Assembly (NCBI GenBank): GCA_020726505.1
Contig: JAHLEZ010000003.1
Span: forward strand, 4,030,001-4,094,000
Length of the DNA: 64,000 bases
Direction: 5' to 3'
Source of the DNA: Leptodontidium sp. MPI-SDFR-AT-0119
Lineage: Eukaryota; Ascomycota; Leotiomycetes; Helotiales; Leptodontidiaceae
The translations under genes were made by a program, and so were the position numbers. The notes below the pieces were generated by a model, which did not search any database, had not been told where the DNA came from, and saw nothing but the letters and a program-made list of their open reading frames with translations. Positions 31,001-43,230 of the stretch are shown here, piece after piece. Each line of letters opens with the position of its first letter. Position 1 is the first letter of the stretch.

Positions 31001-34000
31001 GAAGCTTGCGAATAAGCGCTGCATGTTCCTCTTGTGCAAGTTTCTTGAGCCTGTCGACTTCGGCTTTACAAGCCTCGGCTTTCTCCGGTGCAACGCTGTC
31101 AATGTTGATGCCCTTGATTCTGGAATGGACGGAGGTCATAAATCGGTTCCATCGTTCCTCGCTTTTGGTGAACAGGTCATTTTTCAGTCTTAGGTCGTTA
31201 TCAACTTTCCAGGTGATTCTTGTCCGGGGCACGATGATCTCAAGAAGGTCTATGGGATCGTAATGGATACGAATAGCTACATTGCGAAAGCCGAAATACC
31301 GTAGATGATCACGGTGTATGTCGTGAGGACAGAACCCGGCTCGAAGTCGCAGCTCACTGCTCCAAAAGGATAGCTCGAGATACTTTCCAAGAGAGTATTT
31401 CCAGGTGCTCTCTGACATTGGCATGACCTGTGTCTCCTTTTGACAAATTTTGCAGTAGCTCCACATGAGAATAGAATCCTGAAGTCCTTTGAGCTTGCAG
31501 GGTGATTTCTCCACGAAAACAGTGATACGTGCTTCACCATGCACATAAGTCCTGTGATGCTCCGACATCTTCCGTTCACAGCCATTCGAGGTACAGATGG
31601 TGTTGACGCTTAGGCACAGGTCTTCCACATACTGGCCCAGCGTACAGTCTGGATCGAACTCTGCGTGCTCATTGTAGAAAGCCAGTGCGAGAAGCTCTGG
31701 TCCAGCACAAGGAATTGTGGTCGCCGTACAGACCACTGTGTATAGAACGGTTATGTTTTGATGTGCATAAGGGTCGAACAGGTTCAGATTCCCTTGGATG
31801 TAATTTTCCCATTGCCGTTTTTGTGTTTGGTAGTTGTGCAAGGCTTTATCGTACTCTGCGTCGTGAACCGCATGGAGGACTTCCATGATTTGGCGAGGTG
31901 CTCGGTTGAGCGTCTCATGAACCATCTCTGGTCTGATAAGTTGAAACTTTTGAGGCTTCGATTTCTCAGTATCAGTCTGTTCCTCGAAAGTATCCTGATC
32001 ACGCAGGCGCTTGAGATACGAGAGCCTCCGCTCTTGTTCACGAGATCGCATGAGCAAGTATGGCTGAACGAACTTCACGAACGGTGAAGCAGATAAAATC
32101 TTGGTTCGATGCTTGGCCACCATATCGCTATAGAATGTTGGCATGGGGATATCTTCAGGTAGTTGATCCTCGTGAGAGCCATGTGCATGAGATTCATGAG
32201 CAGACACGAATTTGGAATGTTCAGCAGGGGCATCAGATCTACTGCTTTGTGGCAATTGGGGTTCGCCTGTGATACCGACATTGGCCCCAGAAGCCGACTG
32301 GCTAACTGGATCATCTGTCGAGCTGCTGAGCTCTTGGAACTTCTTCCCAGCATCGGCGACGGCTTGCAGTTTGTCGCTAGCAGCAGCGAGAAGGTCCCGT
32401 TGTGGAGCAGGCTCAGGCCCTCCCGATTGCATTGCTTGTGTTGCTTGATACCGACTTGGTGACAAGCTCCCACTGTTTTCTGCAACTGATGGGATAAGTA
32501 CAAACTCATCGCGCATCAAACAGGTCTCAAGCTTGAGATTGTAAACGACATACACCATAAACTCAGTAATCCTTTTCATCTTGGAGAGGATAGCCATGTT
32601 CGCACCTCGAAGAGCGATGGTGCAGCCGAGTTCCTTGGGACAACCAGATAAGTAGATGTAGGTCTTTTTCCGACCAGGGATGTCTTTGTGGACGTATGTC
32701 TTTACATCAAATCCGGCGCTCTTCCCAATGTGCACTGGCTTCAGGGCAACCATATCGATGGATGAAATGATCTCCGTTTGGGCACATCGCGAGACAGCTT
32801 CGATGACAGACTGCTTGACATTGTATGCCACCGCAATATTTGCCTCGGCGAGATACTGCAGCGCCAATCCAGAAATGTGCTTCTGGACAAGGAGTAGCTG
32901 AGGGCGGAGGGATGCAATGCGATTGACCATATTCCTCAGGAACTCTTTTTCTTGAGCAATGACCGGCTCGAGGCTCATGAAGTGGTGTTGATGTCTCTGG
33001 TATTCGATGGGAAAAGACACGATGACGATCCGTGGATTCGATATAGTCCGTGGCATGCTCTTGAGAGCAACATTTTTCGTAAAAACAACGCCTGAAACAT
33101 ACGATGTATCCCCAGGCTTCCCGCCGGGAATCTTTTTCAACTTCACATAATGACGAATATCGATATCATCGCCGAGTCGTACATTGGGGTTCACGTCGTC
33201 TGTGCACTGGAGCAGGATAGGAATAAGAGCATTTTGCCACGAGGTAGCATTTGGAATGTTTGCGTCCTCCAACAATTGATGCAGCAGTCGCCGCACATGA
33301 TGCAAGCTAGCATTGTTCAATTCAATCGCAGGCGCCTTGCTATCTCTCATGGAAGCGCTACGTGTCATCCTAGTGGGGCCTAGAATTGCAGATGATGGCA
33401 TGTTCTCAATACTTGCAGTCTCCTCATCCAGATTTCCGAACCCTTGAACTGGCTGCCTTGGGGAAGTTCGAGAGAGGTGCAGGTTGTTGCTGGCGGCACT
33501 CAAGTTACGGCGTCTGTTTGGACGAGGGAAGCCACCCATGGAGGTACCGCCGCTGACATCGTCAAGCCCGCGGCTGGTAAAGCTGATCCCGCTGACACTC
33601 TTGTCACCAGTTCGTGCCCTGTGCTTTTTACCAGCACTCAAGAGCGATCCGAATCCAGACCTATCATTCTCGAAGCTTGGGCTGGCGATGGCAGCACTAT
33701 TCATTGTCGCAAATATGCTCATTTGTTCGTCGCCGCTGGATTCTTCATCAGACATATAGGGCGCGAGATCAGGATCGATGATGTTATCATCATGGAAAGC
33801 TGGTAGCCGAGATTTCTTGCCTAAATCCTCTGTCACGCCTCTTTGGAAAGGTGCCCTCTCCTCCACAGTGGGTTTGAATCGGCCAAGAAAGTTATGCTTG
33901 GAGTGATGTCTTTTGTGACCTGACGAAGCAGGACGTCCGGCAGCTGACAGAGCCTTCAGAGACCTCGAGGAGCTGGGTCGACTAAGCTGAGGCGCATCAA

Positions 34001-35774
34001 TCTCAAGAACTGCAGATCTGCGATTTGTGGAGTCCCCAATCCTCCGAGTTGCTGGGATAGCCATCATGGGAGTTGCGAGAGGCCTGGAATTGTTATCTTC
34101 CGCAGCCTGTGCTCCCTCAGCAGAATTTCCTTCTGGAGTCTCTGTACGCGTTGACGAGTCGTACTTTGCTTGTTGGGTTTGAAAAAAGGTAGGTAAGGCG
34201 GAGTCGTCCGCCGAATCGTCAGAGCCGCTGCTATCATGCCGTCTGTTGATAATATCCAAACAAGTCTTGCAGACTCTTAGCGAGCCCTGGACGCCGAACC
34301 GCTGACCGGAAATGATGCAAGTACATTTGGAGTCAAATATGCATCCACAGGTACGGCAGTGGTGCTTCCGTCGAAATGCAGAGAATGCATCCCCGCACAG
34401 GAAACACTCTTTGCAAATCTCATCTGCCATCCAGAACTCCTTGCTCAATACTTGCTTCCTCATCTGCTCGAGCCTCGCATTCACAGCTTCTGGAGCACCT
34501 TCGTTTATCGTTGTACCAGGAATACGGAGCCGGCCGAGATATCCCTGCTGTGGAGTTTCATCAACGGAGAAAGACTCGTGCCTTACACTGTTGTGTGCTG
34601 ATGTATTGATGGGACTTGTTTCCGCAGTGCTGCGGTCCGTTGAAGACGCCCGAGAAGCTTGGTAGCCAGGGAGGTGAGATTGAGCAATGCGCTCAATCGC
34701 AGCAGGCCTTTTAGGGCCATCTGGAAAGCTCAAACGAGAAGAGGTGTTTGCCCGGGATGAATCAGTGGCACGTAGCGATGACAACGCTGACGATGCAGTT
34801 TTGGCAGTCTCAAGAGGTTTTCTTCCCATCTCAAGACTGCCATCTCCCCCCATGTATTCACGAGCTGAGAGTTTCTCTGAGTTTTCAACACCACTCGCCT
34901 CATCAAGATCATCATCCGAAGCAACCGAGCCGTCCATTGTGCCCTTGACTGGCCGCTTCATCGGATCGAATACAAAAGAGGCGAGGTTTTCGTGTTTACC
35001 AGCAGGATTGGAATGTAGACTTTCCATGTTCTGCGCGTCTACATTCGTTCGACCTTTGTCACCATCCTTGAATGCACTAACATTGACCGGCGCTACTTTT
35101 GGGACTATTGCAGACGAAGTGGTCGCTTTTGTCATGGGAGTCAGAGATGGTCGGCTTGAAGGGCCGGATCTTGATGTGGTAGGCGTTGTAGCAGGAGTTG
35201 ACCCCAGAGAGGCCTTAGACGATTTCATAGCTTGAGATTGGCTCTCGGATGAAAGCCCAGCGAAGGATGAAGCTGTGGGTGACTGGAGACGAGAGGATGT
35301 CGTAGAGAGTTGGACAGGGGAGGAGCTAACTGCGCTGTCTTCTCTTGTAGGAGCAACGGAACCCTTGGATGCAATGCCTGCAGCATTTTGGCTATGTACA
35401 GACACACTGTCGATGCTTTCCTGGTCTCCCTTATTCACCGGTGCAGGTCCAGGCTTCTCCTTTCCGCCACTGACGGCACCACGAAATCGACTGTATAGCC
35501 CACTGAGACCATTTTGCATAATATCCCCTGCTATTCCCTTGCTCTCGGTATGTGTAGATGGCGGGGGCGGCGACGCAAATTCGTTGAATGTCGTCAAGGT
35601 CTCCGAATGACTAGCAGTGCTATGTATCTTATCTAGAGCTTGGGCAAGCTGTTCCTTATCCACAGGAGTCGAACCCGAGACAGAAGCTAGAGAGCCACGC
35701 CGGGATCGAAGGCCCAGAGCGAGTTTTGAGGGTGGTGGGCCGATCGAAGTTCTGGGGGAGTCGTGAGACGACAT
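28005..35774 (-). CDS. FAB1: FAB1/PIKfyve phosphatidylinositol 3-phosphate 5-kinase
   Basis: One very long exon (35774-28614) plus five short ones (28567-28469, 28422-28369, 28322-28239, 28188-28140, 28090-28005), giving 2510 aa. It makes PI(3,5)P2 from PI3P on vacuole and endosome membranes, controlling vacuole size and acidification. Domain order is the family's. A Ser-rich N-terminus is followed by a FYVE zinc finger near residues 450-510 (CKECFLC, RRKHHCRTCG). A Cpn60/TCP1-like domain is at about 825-1150. A Cys-rich region lies around 1260-1530, then a long low-complexity linker. The PIP kinase domain runs from about 2125 to the end (IFDLKGSMRNR; MDYSLMVAVDE and VVGIIDVVRTY across introns 1-2). 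The five 3' introns all fall in the kinase domain and every junction keeps frame. Plus-strand ORFs over this gene are antisense shadows. Confidence 0.96.
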
Positions 35775-37126
35775 GGCGAACGAGGGAGGATTTTAATGTT
35801 GAGTTTGGGCAGTGAGCAGTGGCAAAGCCCTACGATGTTGCTTTCGATTTACTTCTGCCGCCAGACCGGCTGTCGTCGTAGAGGATCATGTCACCGAAGA
35901 GATATTAGGACGATGGAGTGTTGTGGCGAAGAGGAATTGCCTTGCATGGTCTTCAAGAGTTAGCTACTTCAGGTTTGCTTTGCGGAATGTCACCAGGAAG
36001 GAAGCATGAGAGAGGCAAAGCAAGAGGTAGTAGTAGCATGTGTCCAACTAACCTCCAAGCTGGTGGCAAAGGATCTTTCAAATGTAGTACATGTTGATGT
36101 TGATTTGATATGGGTTGGTATGACTTTAGTGGATGCGAGCGAGCAAGTACCATGAACTGCCTCACTCTCGATGCACCAGATGTGAGTCAGCTAGGCAGAA
36201 GCCTTCAGCGCCCGTAGGCAAGGTAAGGCAAGTGGAAATAGACCCGTGCTCCTCTACTTATGATATCGGAGTCGAGCCGAGTGGAAGATGTGTGTTGGTG
36301 TGGCCACGGTTGATGTGAAGCAAGGTAAGGGAAGGGAATGAGAGGGAAATATGAAGCTTCACAAGCTGGATATTGGGACGCAAGTGGTGCTTTACTGGGC
36401 TGGCTGGATGTTGAAGCGGGCGGATGACCGCCCGCGTGCTCGGGGGTGTGTCTGCAACCAACTCAGAGCCAGGGCTAGGAGGTGAGTTTATCCAGACAGT
36501 CACATGATTGTTTCGTCCATGACGTCAACAAGTAGAGACATGGCATCTAAGGTACCTACCTACCTTACCTACAGCCTGCCTAGCTACCTATTATCAAGAG
36601 CGTCCGTTACTGTGGCCCCCAAGACCTTTCTTTCTGTCCACGGCAGACAGGGAGCTGAGCGGAAGCAAGCGCGTTTTTTCCTACTGTAGGTATGTATCTC
36701 ACCGTCACCCTCAGTCTCCCGGGCCCCACTTTTTCTTTGATCGCCTCACCCCATCTCTCTTCTCTGCCACCCACCACCACCCACCTCACCCACCTTCTCG
36801 TCTGCTCGTCACCTCACCCCGGCCCGACCTCGTGGGTCTCAGCCTCAGCCTTGCAGGAGCGCTAAGTAAGTTCTACCAATCCTGGTCAGTCGCGTCTCCA
36901 GGTCGCGTCTGTGAAGTGAAGTCTGCATGTGGCAATATTACTGCAAATCGAACGTAAATACCGTCCCTACCTAGAGGCACCTACCTACCTACATACGGAA
37001 CTCCCGGCTCTATCAACAAACACATCACCCTCAGTCCACCGCCACACAAACACATACATCATGGTCGAGTGTTGACTCTTTTACCTTGGGCCATAAACAA
37101 GCCATTCATCCATCCACCCATCAATC
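35775..37126. promoter_or_regulatory. Divergent promoter of FAB1 and telomere-protein gene
   Basis: A 1352-bp region between two divergent starts with no coding sequence. It contains a palindromic TGACGTCA at 36520-36527, the consensus CRE/ATF site. It also has several TACCTACC-type pyrimidine repeats (36550-36590, 36965-36995), common in fungal leaders. Binding at the CRE is only a possibility; an 8-bp match can occur by chance. Confidence 0.45.
37061..37075 (+). promoter_or_regulatory. Upstream ORF in leader of telomere-protein gene
   Basis: ATGGTCGAGTGTTGA encodes four residues and a stop, 52 bp before the main start codon at 37127. The context (catcATGg) is good. If the transcript begins upstream of it, this minimal uORF could lower translation of the main frame. 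Confidence 0.45.
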
Positions 37127-40100
37127 ATGGCAAAGGTGTTGCGAGAGCCGTGGCTCAGTGCTGCCGTTGATAGCGAACTTGGCACTGCCTTCAACACCTT
37201 CCAGAATTCCTACCTACCCGGCCAGCTCGAGCTCGACAAAGACAACAGGTCTTGTGGGCCGAGCGGCATAGTGATTCGCCTTAAGAAGCCAAGACAAGCC
37301 CAGATCACAGAGGTAAGAAGCAAGGCTCTAACCGTATCGTGGCATACCGGACTAACATAACCCATCAGTTCCAAGGAGGTCTGAGAAATCCCTATGATGC
37401 TGTTCTTTCGGACGGTACACACCACATCCATGCAATCTTTGACAAGGACGTGGCACACCATTTTACAGAAAGTATGCACCGCGATTTTCATGATATCAAA
37501 GGAGGCATTATTGTCATCAAAAAATACCATTTGGTGCGTGCCAATTTGCTCGTGGCAGCTTTCATACTGAACTTACATGTAGATTGTCAACTCTACTTCA
37601 TCAACAATACGACTGGCTCTCCGCGTGCTTGATTTTAAATTTCAAGGGTCCGAAGGCTCTCCCACGATGGGCCGGCCGGTAGCCGTCTTAACACTCCAGA
37701 ACGTTGAGTTACTTGTAGGAAAACTGCAATGTCTCTTCACGCTGCCCCCAGAAAACACTCAAGTCCAGCTCTCATCAACCACCTCCCAAGACAAGAGCTC
37801 TCAGCCATCGGCCGGCCCTGCAACCCAGGTGAACCATAGAGACGAGAGACCAATTTTGAGCCCAATCCCGGCCAATGAAGCAATAACAAGGAACCACGAT
37901 AGCCTCATTGCCATACTTGCGGGGGGTGCCAAAGAGCCCGAAGCATTGGTACCAAGATCACCCGCCAGTGTCGCGCAGAAGACTGCTCTTGGACCAGCTA
38001 CTGGTGCCAAGGTTGCTGCAATGAATGCCAAACTCGACGCCAGGGCAAACGAGCAGCGGAGTCAGTCTTCCACACCTCTGCATTCGTCTAACAGCCTCCA
38101 TGACAGAGACGTGTTGAAATCTGCATGCAACGACATGGGAACTAAAGTCTATTTCAATTCAGGCTCCGATGAAAACGAGAAAGAAAACAGCCAAGAGCAC
38201 GCCATGACTCAAAAAAATGCCTCTGTTCGGCCAGAACCAGCAGGTTTCGTGCAGCAACAAGCTGCTATCTTGTTCGTTGACCAATTCCAACGCAATGACG
38301 CGTTTGAAGGCCTAAAACGGGTGCCGCGGCGATTCGTCCGCATTCCCGAGGATCAAAAAGCCATGCTAGAACGCAGTGACTGCTGGTACGAACCGCAAGC
38401 CGGTGACCGCCCCCGACATGCCAATATTCCTGCTACAGTCATGGCTGACTTGACAATATTCGGGGATCGAAAATCCACAATGCCTCAAGTTGATGCTGGG
38501 AAGCTAGATCACAGCTCATCCGATTCTGACGAGGATTCCGAACAGTCTGAAAGTGGCGATAGAGAACCAAGTATGGACTTCGGTCAGAGCCATGAGCACC
38601 AAGGCTCCAGGGAAGAACAGCTACCAAAGGACAAGCCTCCACGATCTACTAATCGAAACACGAACGACCGATTTTCTTCTGTCGCCCCCGAGATCGTGGA
38701 TGTGGCAGCCGACAATGGCAGCGACAATGACACGGATGATGACGATCGTATTTCTTGGGAATCAACTCCAGACCCTGACGATGAAGTACCTCGACCAGAG
38801 TCTGACGACGACACCCCAAGTCAGCCTCGATCAAGCAATGAAGTTGCATCTGCTCCATCCTGGAAACCTCAAGGAAGACCTTACACTCGAATGCCAGTCA
38901 ACATCCCCCCAAGTAGCCCTACCGGGGAAGATGAGCTAGAGCTGGCTGTGCCATTAGCTGTTGGGGATACAGTCGATCTAGAGGACATACAGATCCAAAA
39001 TCCTGTCAAGGGGTCACAGGAACTGCCTTCAACAGCACCCCCTAGCTCGACGTACATACAGGTAAAGCGCACCCCGTACTCAAAATCTCGCAGTTTTGAT
39101 GAAGACTCTTTGCGTCGAACGGCCACAGGCTCTACGGGGGCCAAAGACGTCGTCTCGTCCAGTCCAGTTATTCCCGCTACATTCAATGACACCATCAGCT
39201 CCAATAAGCAAGTATCAAGCTTAACGGAAAATGTCTTGACAGCTGGACATATGGGGGCCGGCATCGAGGTACTGCACACGGACTGTGCGGCTGTTTGCAC
39301 GCAAATCACCTCCACCCAAGATCTCAATGCCGTCAGTAGTATGCAGAGTAAGGACGAAACAGCAGAGGGAGAAGGGGCTGAAGAGATCATTACTTCACGT
39401 ATGGAGGAGGAAATGTCACGAGTGTCACCAGCCACACCCATCGAGGTGTTCAAATGTTCAACCGAGCGAGATCCCACGGCACACTCAAACTATGCTGCCG
39501 CGTCCCCTAACGATCATGCTCCTACTCTAGGAACCGGTATCAAGCAGCGACGTGAAGTGAGGAGAAAGACGTCAAGCAGGAGAAGTCTTGCAAGGAAGGA
39601 AGCAGACACCACTTCAATGCAACAGGTTCACTTATCAAAGCGAGAACGCCAGTCGCTCATCTATGATCCGGGACCAGACGGGCAAACGGCCGAGCAGTTG
39701 AGAGAAGAGGGAGATAGGATACACCACGATAGATGGCGCAGCTTCAGAGCTGAAGTCAAACAAGTCGAGCCGCCCAGATCGCCCCCTTCGCCGGTGTATG
39801 CTCAGCCCGTTTCGAACTCTGGGGGATCCAAGACACCTGCAGTAGATCCAAAGCCTGTGGCTAGAGTTCTTCCGTCCCCAACACCAGAACCACCTACAGG
39901 TATCGATGACGACGACGAAGGTACGGAGCCAGCACAGCTGGCACATGAAACCCTCGTAGAAATGGATCCGCGATGGGATGACATTGCCTTCGAGGAACGC
40001 CCACCCAAAAGGATTGCTGAACCGGTAAATTCATCATCTGGTAAATCTCCCAGCAGCCGATTCCATGAACAGTCTCCGCTTCCAGAAGCTGCCGAGCAAG

Positions 40101-41863
40101 ATTCTCCAGCATTCTCCACTCCTCCAAGAAGACACAACGAGCAATGCCCGGCCCGAGAGTCAATCGAACCAGGTAGCCCTCCATCTGCGCAACCCCTCGC
40201 CGATGAGGTAGAGGCTCAACCTTCGCCTCGAGCAGCTCTCGAACCAGAAAGTCCAACATTCGCGCATTCCCAGACCAACGAAAACGACGATCGACTTTCA
40301 CTGCAAGAAACAGATGACTTGTCGAATGCAAGATCTCGGATAAGTGAGAATGTTGAGCAATCGCCGCCTCGCCAAACTACACTGCTGTCCAAATCTCCAT
40401 CTGTGGGTGCCCAAAGTTTGATGGACGACCAAACTCCATGCGAAGTTATACAGCCAGGAGATCCGATCTCCACCAACCAGCCTACAAATAAAGCTCGCGA
40501 TGAACCCCAAGCCGGCCGAACATTCGAGACGAGAGATTTGCCACCCGCAAAGCCTTCCATGGGCTTGAACCGTCAGAAGGACTCCCGGCTTGGAGAAGCG
40601 AAGAGTCTCACCTTTGAAAGATTTCTCGCGACGTATCCGGAATATAGTGGTGATAAGAAATGTTTTACGCGGGCTTTGGTATGCTTGGAGTGGCTTAGAA
40701 CAAAGCGGATACCCCACTGGAGCATCTGCGACGACTTCATTCGAGCCTATGCGGAGTATGAGCCCTTTGTCAGGAAACCCGCAGAAAGGTTAATGACCGC
40801 ATGGGACTACTACGACACCTACGTCGAAAACCCTGTGTTCCAGCAAAGGTTCATCGATGATAATGACAAGCTTGCAACTGCATTATCTTTGCTAGATCCT
40901 CTCTACGTGAAACATGTCAGAGATAGATACAACGCCCCGGCTGCAGATACTCCACTTCCGAAGGCTCCTACGAGGAAGAGTTCCAAAACCGCGGCAGCAC
41001 AAGTTGAAGACAGCCCAACAACGATATCTCCATCGGCAGCTCAAGTTAAGGGACGAGGAGCGAGCCCTGAAGTAGGCGTCGTCGATATCCTTTCACGTCA
41101 GCGTGCTAGGCAGCCATTCTTCGAAACGCCTAGTCAATTACACTCTGTGCAGACTAGAGGGAAAGGCAGCTCGACTAAGTCCGTCTCTGATGTCGGAAGA
41201 AGTGAGAAGAGACGTTCATTGCCGTGGGAGCAGGGCAATCAGAATCAGATTTCTTCACCCCTGGAGTCAGGAAGACGAAGAGACCGAAATGATGGGTTCT
41301 CGGAAGCCAAAAAGAGAGGTCGCTCTGATGACCAGAGACGTGCAACTCTACCTCCCCCATTACGAGCTTCCTCGTTCAAGTCACCGACTGCCACTAGGCA
41401 GGAGAAGCCACATAGACCGGCATCACGAGACAGCGAGGTCTTCGAGACTCGGCTAGCCTTGGAGAGAGGATTCCGCGCGGCAAGGGTTTCGCCAGAATTT
41501 CCTGATCCCACTGAGGAATGGGTGGCTCAACTCCGTGCAGATGATCCAGTTATGGAGGAACCAAATCATGCAGGATCCTCAGGCGCCCAACTCAAAAAGA
41601 TTGTAAGGGGACCTATAACTTCTCAAAGACAGAGTGGACTTTCTTCAAATGCAGACTCCTCGAAGCCAACAAAGAAGAGGCCATATAGAGATTTGGCAGA
41701 AGCTGCCAAGGCGGTCGCTCAACGTAGGGGAAGTGGTGGGTTGTCATCGAAAGCCTCTACGCACTCGACGCCTGCGAAGAGGTTCTGCACCAAGCCCAAG
41801 ACAAAGACTCCCGCGCAGCGTGTGGAGAATGCGGAGCCAGAAACCCAGGCATGGCAGTACTGA
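37127..41863 (+). CDS. Shelterin TPP1/Est3-type telomere protein
   Basis: Three exons: 37127-37312, 37369-37533, 37583-41863, giving 1543 aa. The first 140 residues look like the TPP1/Est3 OB-fold of fungal shelterin subunits. They start LREPWLSAAV, continue with ITEFQGG, LSDGTHHIHAIFD and GGIIVIKKYHL, and end RLALRVLDFK. This protein class sits at chromosome ends and recruits telomerase. The next 900 residues are acidic, Ser/Pro-rich and probably disordered. A compact helical block near residues 1120-1210 (RFLATYPEYSGDKKCFTRAL to LSLLDPLYVKHV) is a second likely domain. A basic Arg/Ser-rich tail follows. This is far longer than yeast Tpz1 (about 500 aa) but similar long forms exist in filamentous fungi. 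The ortholog assignment is inferred from the N-terminal block only. Confidence 0.7.
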
Positions 41864-42199
41864 AGATGAAATGATGAAGATAAGCGAGTGTTGTTGTTGA
41901 TATTAGCATAGCAAGGCGTTTTGAGCAAGGTATATCCGAAGGTGGTACAGTACAATACACCCGCTTTGTTAGTATAGTACAATGAATGTTACATACATTT
42001 GCAAGTTATGATTTTGCTTGCCTCATAGCCTCATATCCTCTAGAATCACTGGCTTTCGCGTATCGTAGTATGGATTTGGCCTTGCGAGCCACCAACCCAA
42101 TCCATCCATGACTGCTCTGGCTTTTCCCCAGGCATTGTTCCCTTGATCGAAGAGACCCCTAACTCCCAGCCCGTAACCTCCTCCACACAAGCCCCCAAT
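41864..42199. other. Convergent 3' region
   Basis: About 340 bp between the 3' ends of the telomere-protein gene and the BolA gene. No gene seen; it should hold both 3' UTRs and polyadenylation signals. Confidence 0.4.
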
Positions 42200-42725
42200 C
42201 TAAGCTGTCTCAACACCCGCACTCGCAACCGGCTCACCCTTCTCCTCCCTCTCCTTCTCAGCCTGTCTCCTCTCCTCCTCCACCGTCCTCGTCCTCAACT
42301 GCAACGCATGTATCCCCCCCTCCATAGCCATCTCCTCCTTCAACAGCGCATACACCATCCTATGCCTCGCAGGTTGCATCTTAGCCTTGAACGCCTCGGA
42401 CGTGATGACGACGCGGAAGTGCGTCTCTTGCGACGTGCTGCCCGCCATGGCCTTGTGGTGCGAGTGCAAGTGGGAGTCGTTGTGGATCTCGAGAGTGGTG
42501 GGGTTGAGTGCTGCTGTTATCTAGGGAAGGGAGGAGAGGTTAGTTATAGGCTTGGAGGAGGCTTGGAAGCGGTAATTTATGGATTGGATGCAGAAAGAAA
42601 GAATGTAGTAAGAGGAATTGGAGAGGTGTATGTACCTTAGAGCGCATTGCGTCTTCCATAGGTGTTTGGGATGCCATCGTGGAAAGTGGTCGCTTTGCGA
42701 AAGCCACCAGAGATCTGCGGAGCAT
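42200..42725 (-). CDS. BolA-family protein, probably mitochondrial
   Basis: Two exons, 42725-42636 and 42520-42200, giving 136 aa. BolA proteins work with monothiol glutaredoxins in iron-sulfur cluster transfer. The domain covers about residues 20-100 (EIHNDSHLHSHHKAMAGS, then HFRVVITSEAF and ARHRMVYALLKEEM). The conserved His of the HxxH region is in SHLHSHH. The N-terminus MLRRSLVAFAKRPLSTMAS is basic, lacks acidic residues and looks like a mitochondrial presequence, which suggests a BOL1/BOL3-type protein. A second ATG inside it (MASQTP) could give a cytosolic form. The C-terminal 30 residues are a Glu/Arg-rich extension. It is divergently arranged with the acyl-CoA synthetase gene. Confidence 0.9.
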
Positions 42726-43230
42726 CAAGAATGTGTGTCGTTTCTGTTTAACTCTCTTGTTCCTTCCCGGAGGTTCCTTTTCCTGTATGCTTATGTGTAT
42801 GATGCGATCAAGCTTGATGTTGGGTAACACTCAAAGTACAATTCGCGTTGTGTGGTTGTAGCTGTAGTTGTGTTGTGTTCATGCAGCTGATCCTAACGAT
42901 AGGATATGATATGCAGCTCCAATGATTTGTTGACTGACTGATACCCGGGTATTCTTCGGCAAAGGCTGAAAAGGTAGGTGAGAAAGAAAATTCCATGCAG
43001 CTCTCGGTCACCGGTAAAGAATATCTCTCTCGGCTTCAATCCCGTTCCCGGTGCATTCCCCCCCTCAACCAAACCCGCTGCTCGGCGTCCAAATCTACGG
43101 CCGAACAATCCCACCATAAATTGGATCCTACCTCAGCCGTTCAAAGCACCGAACCTCCAATTAATGTACCGGCGTCAAGTACAATGACCCTGGTCGCCGA
43201 TCCAGGACGACCTCCCACCTCTCTTGCGCC

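Noticed and set aside
34687..35235. Long plus-strand ORF (182 codons) inside FAB1
   Set aside because: It is antisense to the Ser-rich coding sequence of FAB1, has biased composition and no domain; a shadow frame.
38881..39477. Minus-strand ORF of 198 codons inside the telomere-protein gene
   Set aside because: Antisense shadow of a low-complexity coding region; no motif or splice support.
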